Source: Linepithema humile
Taxonomy: Eukaryota > Arthropoda > Insecta > Hymenoptera > Formicidae
Direction: 5' to 3'
Length of the DNA: 64,000 nucleotides
Assembly: GCF_040581485.1 (NCBI RefSeq)
Contig: NC_090130.1
Location: 22,771,918-22,835,917, forward strand
A model generated the notes under the pieces. That model was not told where the DNA came from and did not search any database. It was given only the letters and a program-made list of their open reading frames with translations. Shown here in pieces: positions 24,801-35,800 of the stretch. The stretch's first letter is position 1. Each line of letters starts with the position of its first letter. The translations under genes and the position numbers were made by a program.

Positions 24801-26982
24801 CACTGTGTCTTCTGCATCTTCTCTATCAATCCTGTAATTATGAAGATCTAAATAGATAAAGAAAAAATTGTGAACATTGTGATACAGGAAAGAACATTAT
24901 AGACATTGTGATATACCGTGGTGAAGGCGCTTCGCAAATGTCTCGTATCTTCTCACGACGTTCAGGCGTGACAACTTGTAAAAGTTGTGAGACGTGCAAT
25001 AAAAGAGACGTACTCGGATTTTCACAATACAATAATTGTGGTCCCTTTGCTCGTTTTGTCATCTTAATCGATTCAGGTGGATACTTTTTAGGCCCCAAAA
25101 GACCCTCAGCTATCAATGCTTGACGTTTAAAGCGATAATTGTTTAACATTAACATCTGTTCGAAGCAACGCGTATAATCTTGTGCTGTTCTGCAATACAT
25201 TAACACACATCCATACATACATATATATATATATACTCATGTATAAATCTCTGAAATTTTATTCTTAAAATTGGTAAAAATATACTATACCTATTTTTTA
25301 ATGTTCGTTCTGAATTATCGCGTCTTTTAAGACGAATAACTTCGTCGAAGGTTAAACCAGATTTTCGTAATTCCGGCCAAGAGTTATATTTCAATAATTC
25401 CTTTTCCTTTAACCTATCTTTATCTTTATCTTTTTTATCCTTATCTGGTTCCATTTCTAACATATCATTACGCCTGTCTTTTACATTTTCTTTCTTTCTC
25501 TTGGATTCTTCTTTTCTTTCTCTCGTCTCTTCCCGTTTCTCCTTCTCATTTTCTTTTTTATCCTTTCCTTCTTCTTTCTTGTCGCGATTTACATCCGTCT
25601 TACTATTATCTCGTCTATTTATATCATCTTTCTTTTTATTATATTTTTTATGTTTTTCTCTATCCTGAGATGATTTCTGTGGAAACTGTTCTGTACTTGC
25701 ATTTCGATCTTTTACTTCCTGATTTATGCTGTCTCTGCCAGTCTTGTCAGCATGTCGTTGCCTTGAAAATTATCATTAAATTCTTAACGCATAAAAGAAG
25801 AGTATTTAGAAAATATATATTACATATGCATACAAATTAGGAAAAATATGTATCATTAAAAATACTACTATTTTTGTACCTTTCTGAATATTTTCGATGC
25901 ATTGATGCTCTAATTTTACGAGAATCATTTGTTCCTTCATGTTTATTTCTCTCTTTCCTACGTCTTGTATTTTCCAATAAACCGGATGTATTCTTGCCAA
26001 TGTAATTTTCGTCTTCTGTATTTGCTATAACAAATTTTTATCATTAAAAGTTTGATATTACAATTATGATTATATAGAGATAATACCTGCTGCCATAGCT
26101 TCTGCCAGTAACATTTTACTTTTAGATTCCTCTCTTCGAATTTCTTCAATAGCCAGAATTTTTTCTTCTACAAAATTAGAAATAATTTCTTTAATTATGA
26201 TTAGAAATAAGTACAGAAAACAGGGTAACATTTTTTTTTCTGCATTTTTATTGCATTTTTGCAATTGCTTTTCACATTCAAACTGTTAAAAAAATTACAG
26301 TATAAGATTCTTTCTGATAAAAATGTAATGGCTATGATAATTTATGGTTTTAAATAATTTTACTAAAAAAATTTAATTTTAAATTTATCAAAGATACATT
26401 AGCTTGCAACTTTATAGTAAATATAATAATTTTGAAACATTTATATTTGGAATAATTTTATTATATAACAAAATATATATATTTAAAAATATCACCTGTC
26501 TTTTTTCTTGATTTAATTGTACTTGTATCATCTTGCGCTATTTTATCTTTTGCTTTTAAAACTCCAGTAGAATGCTGTGATAAGTTTGATTTAACTTGGG
26601 ATTTGGGTGGTGTTTTAAATTGATTGGCAAATGCCATTAATCGTTTTTTAGCTTGGACTTTTCCAAGTACTGGTTTCACCGTTTTTGGACTTTCCAATCT
26701 CGGTGTATCGCCATCACTTATTTGATCTTTGGTACTTTCTGGTGTTCCTGGTATTTGTATGTCTAACAAGGAAATTGAGACATCTGGAGTTGGTTCTTCC
26801 GATGCACAAGATTCTTTGACAGGACTCTTTGATTGGAAAGTATCAGTGCCATCTTTTTCTAATTACATTGTACAAAGCAATCATTAGTAGAGAATTAAAT
26901 TTAAGTATTTATAACATTAAAATATGAATCAAAGATATTTCTTACCTAAAAGAGATATCACGTTTTCTTCCTCTTCTGCCAT
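15841..26982 (-). CDS. Giant RS/Lys-Glu-rich nuclear protein, unidentified family
   Basis: Eighteen exons join in phase: 26946-26982, 26496-26858, 26087-26167, 25880-26024, 25291-25761, 24917-25189, 24620-24831, 21249-23794, 19769-21047, 19516-19684, 19150-19389, 18678-19064, 18289-18606, 17979-18126, 17451-17901, 16742-17372, 16214-16607 and 15841-16143, giving 2,815 residues from MAEEEENVISLL. About 209-365 is Lys/Glu-rich. About 366-457 (exon 6) is a globular-looking segment with hydrophobic spacing (LLLHVSQLLQVV). Exon 8 (528-1376) has Ser/Asp and Lys blocks and Trp-Glu motifs. Exon 12 is a dense Arg-Ser domain (about 1939-2068). Then come two VGNVLQVVP repeats, a charged helix (YEAILETRRKEREER), a long Glu/Asp run, VQFADGVRPGEGTSPSGGEG, and a Pro-rich tail. 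Composition suggests a nuclear-speckle or splicing/transcription factor. I recognise no zinc finger, RRM or G-patch and cannot name the family. Confidence 0.88.
23908..24561. mobile_element. 654-bp MITE-like element with TTAA flanks
   Basis: Both ends carry the same inverted sequence of about 55 bp: AGAGCCAGAACGCAGGATG on the left and its complement on the right, with matching continuation through CAATCAGATTAAAATCTC. TTAA lies at each outer edge (23908-23911 and 24558-24561), as expected of a TTAA target duplication. The interior is AT-rich with no open frame, so the copy is non-autonomous. It sits in the intron between exons 7 and 8 of the RS-rich gene. TTAA duplication is typical of piggyBac relatives, but the termini do not start with CCC, so the superfamily is unsure; a TA duplication cannot be excluded. 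Confidence 0.8.
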
Positions 26983-28310
26983 TAGTGAAGTTAATACTTA
27001 TCCAAAGTTTATTTCTCTGAAAATGTCATTATTTATACAATTTTATTAAATTTATAATTATGACAGAAATTATTTAAACAATATTATTTCATAAAAAATT
27101 CCTCAAATAAATGATATGCATATTTATCACGTAAAGAGAAAAAAAATGTAAATATCAGCAATTTAAATGTTGCTAAAATCAGAGTTATATATACATATAA
27201 AGTAGTTTGCAGATATCTAATAATTATGAAGGTCTAAATAATACATAGAATTATGCGCTTACTATCATATCTTAATGTCTGCTACGTGTAGCTAAGGAAA
27301 TCAACTGTTTACTTGTACTTTGTTTATCAAGGTCTTAAAAATATTCACGTAAATACAAATTACTCAAAGAAATTATAAATTTTAATAGCACAATATATAA
27401 TATTTGACATAAATTTATTTGTATGTTTAGAATTAAGTGGTAAATATGTATAGATTATAAAAATTTCACAAGTGATGGGAGATATATGCAATTTCTTAGG
27501 CTAGTATTTCCGGCTATTACACCTCACCGTAAATCGTCATTTAAATCACTAAAAACCACATTATTCCGCCAGCGATTTTGACATAAATGTTTTGAGATTA
27601 AAACATGAATAGAAAGCTACTATAAATATATTCCATACAACAACTCTGTTCCTGTCTTGCCTCATTCGTCAGTGAGGTGAGGTATCAGTCAAACGAAACT
27701 AGTGCATGAAACACAGTAGACATGTTGTCCAATCTGCAGACAGCCAACTGCGCAAGAAGATCAACCTTAAAAAAATATAAGAACTAGGTCTTATATAATC
27801 AGACCAGAGAAAAACCTGAGAGAGGCCACGCTGCCGTTTTCCGTACGACGCTTTCTCTAGGCCGTACGCTAGTGACGCACGTCCATTTTCGGCCGGCTTA
27901 GGAACTAAATAGCCACGTTCATTTTCCGCATCGGTCAAAAAGTCACGTCCATTTTCTAAGATGGTTCATGTCCATGTTATATCCACAAGCGAAGCTATTT
28001 ACGTCACGCGTTCTTGCCGTGCGTTAGACTGTTTGATTAACAGCAGCGTACAACAAAGAATCAAGCGTTTTTTAATCGATTTAGTACATTTCAATTAAAA
28101 CTTTAAAATGATAATGCACGCTTATTTATTACGTTTTTTTAGTTTCGCCGACAAAAAATATCGAGGCAACTTGAAATTTAGAACAACTTCCAGTGGGACA
28201 TTTGTTCCTCGCTATTGAAGGAAGATCTCTGGAAATTTTCAGATCGATTCATTGTAACACACAGAGAATTCTTTTTTTTCAGAGAAATTTTGAAGAAGTG
28301 AGTTTTTTCG
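26983..28310. other. 5' flank of the RS-rich gene and repeat-bearing spacer
   Basis: The first few hundred bases left of 27400 should contain the promoter and 5' UTR of the RS-rich gene. The rest is AT-rich spacer apart from a GC-richer patch near 27690-28030. No coding exon is supported; the 79-codon frame at 27699-27938 has no recognisable content. Confidence 0.4.
27878..27976. repeat. Three to four spaced copies of CACGTCCATTTTC
   Basis: The 13-mer CACGTCCATTTTC occurs at 27878-27890 and 27944-27956, with a one-base variant (CACGTTCATTTTC) at 27914-27926 and a weaker copy (CATGTCCATG) near 27967. Spacing is about 36, 30 and 23 bp. This could be a degenerate tandem repeat or a cluster of binding sites in the GC-richer patch upstream of the RS-rich gene. 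Confidence 0.5.
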
Positions 28311-28567
28311 CGTAGCATTTATTTTTGGATTTTCTTTAACTTTCCTAACTACAAACGCTCTTCTGAGGAATTTAATAATTTCATTCTACCACGGCCTGTT
28401 TTATTTTCTATTCGTCTTTCTTCTTCGTATCGTTTAATAACGTATCGCACCGTCGAATAACTTTTGCAAACAATACTTCCAATTTCTCTTAAAGATTTAC
28501 CATTTTTTCAATAAAAAATAATTAATTTCCTAACTTCTAGATTTGTTTCTTTGCTTTTTCTGCCCAT
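28311..28567 (-). pseudogene. Truncated Tc1/mariner-type transposase remnant
   Basis: Reading from an ATG at 28567 gives MGRKSKETNLEVRKLI, then a helix-turn-helix-like stretch with SLREIGSIVCKSYSTVRYVI, then a GRGRMK basic linker. This order is typical of the N-terminal DNA-binding part of Tc1-like transposases. There is an in-frame TGA at codon 20 (28508-28510). A one-base loss near 28352 shifts the frame, after which the related VVRKVKENPKINAT continues in another frame. The catalytic DDE domain is missing. I did not find paired terminal repeats, so the element is a decayed fragment. Confidence 0.8.
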
Positions 28568-29255
28568 GATAATGATTTATTGAAACGAGAAGTTATAAAT
28601 GGAAATCGATGCTTACTGAATGCTTTTCTATGTTATACTGACTATCTTAAGCAACAATCAGAAACAAATACCCATTGAAGTTTGTAGACTGCATTTGTTT
28701 TCGTCGGTTCGTCGGTAACGTGAGCGAATAATTTTGTGACGTGAAAACGTGTAAAGAATTGTTATGACCTGTTTTTCTGTAATTATAAACCACAATGTTT
28801 CAAATTTTTTTTACGATTCTGTTATATTGAACTGCAAATTATGTATTTCCAAATTAAAAAATTTCAAAAAGTCTTTTGTTGTCTCATTATTTCATTCATT
28901 TTTGTTGCATATTTTTATTTACCAATCTTTTATAAATAAGATATTCTTAAAATAATTTTTGACAATATTTGATTTATAAAGGATTGGTAAATACACAATT
29001 TTTAAAAAGGGTAATTTTTAAGACAGTCATATTTTAAAAAATAAACAAGTATTCGATGCGACCAATATAGTTTCAAATTTTATGACACGGTTTTTTTCAA
29101 TTGATATACAATATTTGTTTTAGAAGAAATTAAAGTCTTCCAGAACAAGCATACAAAATTTTGTGTATGTGTAGTGTTAAAAATATAGAATTAAATTTTA
29201 AAACTTAATTGTTAAATGAAACTTTGTGCGGTACACAATTTGCACACTTGTATGC
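28568..29255. other. AT-rich spacer beside the transposase remnant
   Basis: The part up to about 28760 may be the 5' end of the decayed Tc1-like element; a GC-richer patch at 28700-28755 could derive from its terminal region. Beyond that the sequence is AT-rich with no gene signal. Confidence 0.35.
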
Positions 29256-29269
29256 ACGCGCGCGCGCGC
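29256..29269. repeat. Alternating CG microsatellite
   Basis: A run of alternating C and G (seven CG units) sits between short CA-type repeats. Such runs can adopt Z-DNA. It is a simple repeat in the spacer. Confidence 0.8.
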
Positions 29270-29510
29270 ACGCAACGCACACAAAATTATAAAAGTAATT
29301 TATTAAAATAATTTAAATGTACATTTTCGAATTACAGGTTATTGAAAAAAACTGATCTTTTGCTAAATAAACTGTAAATGTAAAAGTAAATGCCACAATA
29401 CATGTATTTACAACACGTGTGTATTTATATTTCAAATCTGATTGATATACATAATCAAGTTTTACAATTATGCATTACCGACACTTTGTAGATATAGCAC
29501 ATATCGAAAC

Positions 29511-29592
29511 CAAAAAGTCGTGGACGTAGCACGGAAGAGACCCAAAAGATCGTGGACATTGCCTACGGGATTTGTGGACATTGGCTACGTAG
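29511..29592. repeat. Three imperfect tandem copies of a GTGGACATTG unit
   Basis: Units of about 29 bp share the core CGTGGACGTAGCACGG, CGTGGACATTGCCTACGG and TGTGGACATTGGCTACG, two of them preceded by CAAAAG. The array lies just left of the foldback element and is GC-richer than its flanks. Confidence 0.55.
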
Positions 29593-29645
29593 TTCAATGT
29601 GCACGTTTTGCGCACATAGAGGCGCTAACCCACGGAAACACATAA

Positions 29646-29958
29646 GGCCGGAGCACAGACTTTTACATAAAGCATAATGGCCGGAGCACAGACTTTTGCA
29701 TAAAGCATAACGCATAAGCATAAGGAAATTGATTGGTCCATTTCCTTATGCATTTGCTTATGCTTATATATAGACCAATCAATTTCCTTATGCTTATGCG
29801 TTATGCTTTATGTAAAAGTCTGTGCTCCGGCCTTCACGCATAAGCATAAGGAAATTGATTGGTCTATATATAAGCATAAGCAAATGCATAAGGAAACGGA
29901 CCAATCAATTTCCTTATGCTTATGCGTTATGCTTTATGCAAAAGTCTGTGCTCCCGCC
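29646..29958. mobile_element. Foldback (inverted-repeat) element with about 120-bp arms
   Basis: Positions 29679-29799 and 29838-29958 are almost perfect reverse complements, separated by about 38 bp; I count only a couple of mismatches. Each arm is itself built of opposed copies of a unit that begins GGCCGGAGCACAGACTTTT and runs into AAGGAAATTGATTGG. A further partial copy lies at 29646-29678 and another forms the loop (to 29832). The structure looks like a MITE family that inserted into itself. Transcribed, it would fold into a long hairpin. No reading frame of interest is present. Confidence 0.85.
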
Positions 29959-30460
29959 TGTAAAATGCGGGCATGTCCACTCTCAGGTTGCGTTCCATAA
30001 AGCACATATGCACGCATGTATCTATAGTATACGTTATGTATGCACGCACACTCTCAGGTCGAACTGTGTCTCCTAGATGGAAAGCTCCCAAAATGATTGG
30101 ATTGGCTGCTTATTAGAGATTTTTGCTATGTTTCAAAAAATATCTCTAGACAATCATACAGGTTTTTTATAAAGATTGAACGTCATGTTGGCAGCAGTTG
30201 GCAGTAATAAAATGTCTTCTCACTTGGTAGGAGTGTAAACATTTTGCATGATTAGAAATGATTAGAAATTTTGACATTAGAAATTAGAAAAAGTGATGAG
30301 TAAATTAACAAATAAACTTTTGTATACGTGGTACATATATTTTAACATCCATTTTAGATGTGTAGATCATTGAATGTATGTGATGTGATACAAAGTTGGA
30401 ATCTCAATGACGGATGTTATGTTTGAGAAAGTATATATGTCAACTTAAAAAGAAGCAAAC
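29959..30460. promoter_or_regulatory. Upstream region of RGP1
   Basis: This 500-bp stretch between the foldback element and the RGP1 start codon must hold that gene's promoter and 5' UTR. It is AT-rich and shows no recognisable core element. Confidence 0.35.
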
Positions 30461-32084
30461 ATGATAGAAATTACGGCAAAACTCGTACGAGGTCCTGTAT
30501 ATTTCTCCGGAGAAATTATAGAATGTTTGGTTACATTCACTAATCCACCTAATCCAAATCATCAAATATCGCAGAGCCATAGGTATGATACTGTTAATAA
30601 TATAATGTTAATTATTTGTAATGATTATTATTATTTATAATTATGTTTTATATTAATTAATTATGCTTTTCTATAGTGATTTGTTCGAGAGCCTCGCATG
30701 GGCAAGTGCACAGGTTCATTGCCAATGTTCAACAAATAGCAAAATGGTACTTTCAGAGAAAATAAATACTGCAGCTCGCTCAGTAGCAATTAATGCAAGT
30801 AAGAATTCAGAGAAACTATTTTATTTGAATACATAATTTTTAATAATTATATACATACATTTATTGTTTTACAGATACTACATTTGCACCATGGCAACAA
30901 GATAATGGACATGTAGTGCTAAATACAAAACCAAAAATATTGTGTTGTGATTTAAGACTATCACCTGGAGAAAGTAAAACATGTAAGTTTGTTCATGAGT
31001 ATTTTAATTAAGAGCTCCTATCCAGAATTATTTATTTAATAATTATACAACAATATACATATATATATATACTTATAAATACTTATACACACGTATATAT
31101 ACTTATATATACTTATACTTTATAAATTTTTTCAACAGATATTTATCGCGAAACAATACCAAGTGATGCTCCACCTTCATATAGAGGACAGGCTGTAAAA
31201 TATTCTTATAAGATTACAATTGGAACACAAAGAGTGAATACAGTTATAAAACTATTACGGGTACCATTTAGAGTACTCTCTTTAAGTGGTAATATTCTTA
31301 GTATTTTTAAGGAAATTATGAAATGATGATAACATAAACCTTGTATTGTTTCACAGAATTGCCAGAGATAATAGCATGCAATGATAGCGTAGATCTGAGC
31401 CCAAATAATCCATTTATGGAAACGCAACACCGAGAAACTCCATTAGATCTTGCCCTTCAAACATTGCAGGTTACATAGTTTCTTCGTACTTTTAGTGCGC
31501 TTTAAAAATTTTACAAAAATTTTTCATGTTACGTGATTGTATATTCAATGTTTCAGAATTTAACTGCCAGACGCAGTCCAAACTTTTACAACGTGACGAA
31601 TGGCCGCGGCCGCGTAGTGCGATTTTGCCTTTTCAAGAATTCCTACAAACTTGGCGAGGATATAGTCGGAACTTTTGATTTCTCAAACGCTACTGTTTCT
31701 TGCGTTCAAGTGTCCGTGTCTTTGCAATCGGAGGAACATGTATCAGAGGAGTACAAGCGAGGAAAAGCTATGCCGACGTTGATCAGTTACAATAAACATC
31801 ATGAAATGTGTCTGGGCTTGAAGTACTCTCATGTGGTGCTACCGATACCTCTGCACGTCACACCAGACTTTACTACTGATTTGGTGACACTTAAATGGCG
31901 GCTGCACTTCGAATTTGTTACAACGCCAAAATTGGTGGAGATGCCCAGCGAAAGCACCATCAGCTGGCATGGACCGTCGACTTTGGATGTGGAAACGATG
32001 ATTTGGGATCTTCCACTGCATATCCATCCGACCACGACGCCGCCAAACACAGCGCAACAGACGAAATATAACACTATCATATAG
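30461..32084 (+). CDS. Rgp1: RGP1, RAB6A-GEF complex partner protein 2
   Basis: Six exons fit in phase: 30461-30582, 30677-30798, 30875-30982, 31139-31288, 31357-31469 and 31557-32084, giving 380 residues, in the range of human RGP1 (391). The N-terminus MIEITAKLVRGPVYFSGE is characteristic. Further family blocks are ESLAWASAQVHCQ, KILCCDLRLSPGESK, PPSYRGQAVKYSYKITIG, KLLRVPFRVL and VTLKWRLHFEFVTT. The protein has an arrestin-like fold. With RIC1 it forms the nucleotide exchange factor that activates Rab6 on Golgi membranes for retrograde transport. The start codon is the first ATG of the family N-terminus. It converges on the bHLH gene. Nothing is abnormal. Confidence 0.95.
31053..31122. repeat. 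AT/ACTTATAT simple repeat in RGP1 intron 3
   Basis: A run of AT dinucleotides passes into repeated ACTTATA units shortly before the acceptor of exon 4. It is a low-complexity intronic tract. Confidence 0.7.
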
Positions 32085-32350
32085 CTATCATCGTAACACG
32101 TGACGTATCATTGTATTAGGCATTCAGTGTATGTAAAAGAAGCAAATTATCATTATGATGCAACTAATTAATTACAAAAATCAGATAGAGGCCAAGTAAG
32201 TTTTGCATTTCATGTTTTTCATAACGCTTTGGCAATTTATATAATATACAATTTTATTTTAGGAGACAATTTGTATTCCTTATGATAATTCGTTGTACAT
32301 GAGAAAGATATATTTTCATATTTTTACGTATCTAAATAAGAAAGGTTGCT

Positions 32351-32356
32351 AATAAA
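32351..32356 (+). terminator. Candidate polyadenylation signal of RGP1
   Basis: An AATAAA hexamer lies about 270 nt after the RGP1 stop and about 500 nt before the convergent bHLH stop codon, a plausible 3' end for RGP1. Confidence 0.45.
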
Positions 32357-32854
32357 AGAATATGTTAGAATCATTTAAACGTCTATTTTTATATCTATGA
32401 TAAATTTTATAACAGCATCTACGACTTTATCAGTATCCGAATTGCTGCTTATTAAATTTCTGACGCGGGATTGCTATTACTTTGAGTAATGGTTCTCGAG
32501 AGACTAATGACTTTGCAGAAATGATATATTACAGCGACGAAGAAAAATAAACAAGCTCGTTTAGTCTCTATAAATAAGGCACACTCGTATAAATTCTGCT
32601 TTTTACATGATTCATGAGATCTTTTCTTTTTAACCGCACTTTTCTACGTTTTCCTGCAATCTTATATTTCCTTTTTTTTCCTCTAAATATTCATTGTTCG
32701 CAAAAAAGTAAAAAAGTGCGCCAACAAGAACAAATCCTGTAAAAATTTCAAATACAGAAAGTTTGATATTGCGCTTTTTCATCGAGGATTTGAGATGATA
32801 ATGTATGCTCTCTCTAAAACATCTAAGAAGTTACTCTATTAATTTCAAGACGAT

Positions 32855-35800
32855 CTAGTGGCGTGCTTCATAAGAGAACTGTCGGTCGTCTTGGTCGACC
32901 GGTAATCTCGGTTGCAAGGATGATACTAAAGTTGGCGGCGATGGGGTGGCGAAGGGAGCATGATAATCATATCGATAGTAGGCCAAAGAATCCCATCGAG
33001 CTGCCGGATGTTGCACCTCGAAGGACGTCGGAGGACCAGATGGTACCGCGTAGTAGCCACCGCCGCTGGATCGTTCGGGCATGCTGGGTACATAGTTGTA
33101 CTGCGGCTCCAGCAGACTCTGCAAGTGCCTGATATACGTGATGGCGTGGCGCAGAGATTCGATCTTGGAGAGCTTCTTACCGGGTGGCTTGCATATCGGC
33201 AACTTGGAACGTAACAACTCAAATGCGCGATTCATGTCGCGCATGCGAGTGCGCTCGCGATCGCAAGCCGACTTCTTGTAGTCTGAAATCGTTAATTACA
33301 CCAAAGTTAATGATCGTTCTTGTGCGCATTCGTCGTCGTCATTGTCGGCGTATTGTCGCGCGATAACGACTTGCTCGAATGATTGAACGAATCGAATGTT
33401 TTTTGGGCAAACAAGTTAAATCAATTTTTTTTAAAAAGCACTTTAGATTTTATGTAAGATGACAAATTGCACGGTATGTATTTTGGATCTAGCACAAAGA
33501 TTTAAAAACACAAAAAATTTTTTATATAAAAATAAATGCGAGAATTTTTTTTAATTATAAGCAATTGAAAATAATCCTGCAAATAAATCGTTAAAGAAAA
33601 TTTAATTTCACAAGATGAAAGAGAAAGATAAAAAAGAAAGATAATAGAGTATTTTAATTTTAATAATATTCGGTAATAGATTTAATTTTATTAATAAAGA
33701 GATATTTTTGCATCAGCAAATATATACGCTGATGGCATGGTACCTCTACAAAACTGAATAAAATATGAAATTACTATCTCATTCAATAAACATTACTGCT
33801 GGGAAAACAAAAAAAGACTAATATGACTAATAAACACAAATATGAGGATAAATTTGGATTATTTGCTTTATAAAATGTTCAAGAAAAAGAGAACTGAAAA
33901 ATACACCGTAACACCATAGAAAATTTTGCTACTCATTTTTGGATACACATTTTGGAATAAAATTGAAAGATACTTAAAAATGACGAATATCAAAGCAAGC
34001 CGCAAAGGTTAGAATTAAAAGTGATATATATTATTATTTAAAAAATGTATTAAATAAAAATTTAAAACAGCAAATATTTTTGCATATCATATAAATTCAC
34101 AATTTTTCATGTAGCTCATGTACGATAATGTCTCATGTTAATTTCACAGCTTATCGTATATTTAAATTGCAAATTTAGTTTGTGTTGTGCTATTGCATTC
34201 TTATGACAATTACGAGTATTCTTGACCTATCAACATGTCTTACGGAAAAACTTGCGTTTATATTTTGTACAGAGGCATTTAATCACCGCAATCGATCTCC
34301 TTCAAAAGATAATTGTTTCTTAGTACTTTATGCATCAATTATATTTGACATAAAATTTTGAAGGCTGCTTGCATTATTCACACGCTGTTTTTGCATTATT
34401 CATTTCTTAAACATATTCAGATAATATTAATCTGAAATTGAAATGCTATTGCCCTGAATCAATCCATTTCATGAAAACTATCGCTTATTGTTAGTAAACC
34501 ATGTGCTTTTCCTGCAATTTGACTACATCTTGTATAAAAATATGTGATAAAAAAACTATATAGCCATTGTTGAGCTTTTGAACATTAGAGAAAGATGAAT
34601 TAGAAATCTTATGATTTTTTTTAAGCATCGAAAAAATATGTCGACGATTCAATGTGTAAAATATACAAAATAAGTCCAAAAAACAATATTTTTGCTATTA
34701 ATGTTAATATATTATCGCTATTGTTGTGTTAAAAGGACTAAGGTTGAACGACGCACGATATTTTCGACTACCTTTGCCTCATATGCGCAAAAGGATGACG
34801 TTAATGCGTATTATGCCGCGAATCTCAAATTCACAGTCGGGTCGTTTCCATGTGGTTCAGGATTCCGCGAGTGTAAATCCTGGATTCGGAATCGGTACGA
34901 AACTTCCAGACCGCAGCAAAACGGTGGAATCGAAACAAAGTTCGACCGAAGTAGCGCTTGTTACTTGCCGTGACTTCGAAGACAATGATCAAAGTAAGAA
35001 GTAAGAAGTGACGAATAATAAATTACATCTCTCGGTATTCTCGGTATTCGGTGTCAATAAATCCGAATATTAAATAGACAAACAATATGCTGAGTCCTAA
35101 AAATTCACGCATATTTATTGTTAATTTATGATACAGACAGAATAAAAAGCAACTTTCTATGGCAACAAACCATCGATTCTAAAGGAATTTTTATTATAAA
35201 TTGAAAAATTGTATTATTTAGGAATTATGCTTTAGGAATTCCTCGAAAATTTATAAACTGATTATCTATATTTTACATCTATGTAAATGTTAAATCCACC
35301 ACAAATATGAGATCACGCAAAACGAGAGGCAAAGAGATTGAAAGAGTTTTATATCTTCATTTCAAAGATAAAAAGGGATGCCAAGACATTTGCGTAGAAA
35401 CCGAAGCCATCGAGCCTTCCGGAAATCTTCCATCCTCAACAGAACAAGAGAACGTTCTAGCGCTCGTCCGGGGTGATTCTGAGAAATCTGCGAAATTTCC
35501 GCAAGTCGAGGACATTCATCGGGAAACTGTGTGGAAGATGGTGCGCAACAAGAAATTGCCAGGTCAGATGGAGCGCAACTGTAGGAGCGTCGACCGGAAA
35601 CAGAACGGCGATCGCGACGACGAGGCCAAGGAGAAAGAGAAATGTAGCAGTTGGTGGAAGGACGGGGGACAAACAGTTTTGCAGTTTTTCGCTAAGATTC
35701 TGGGGAAACGCGGCGGAATGGGCACTAAGGGACCGACAGATCATGTCTTGCCTATCGACAAGCGGTCCAGGAAGCGCGTCGAGCGTGTCTCGAGGGATGG

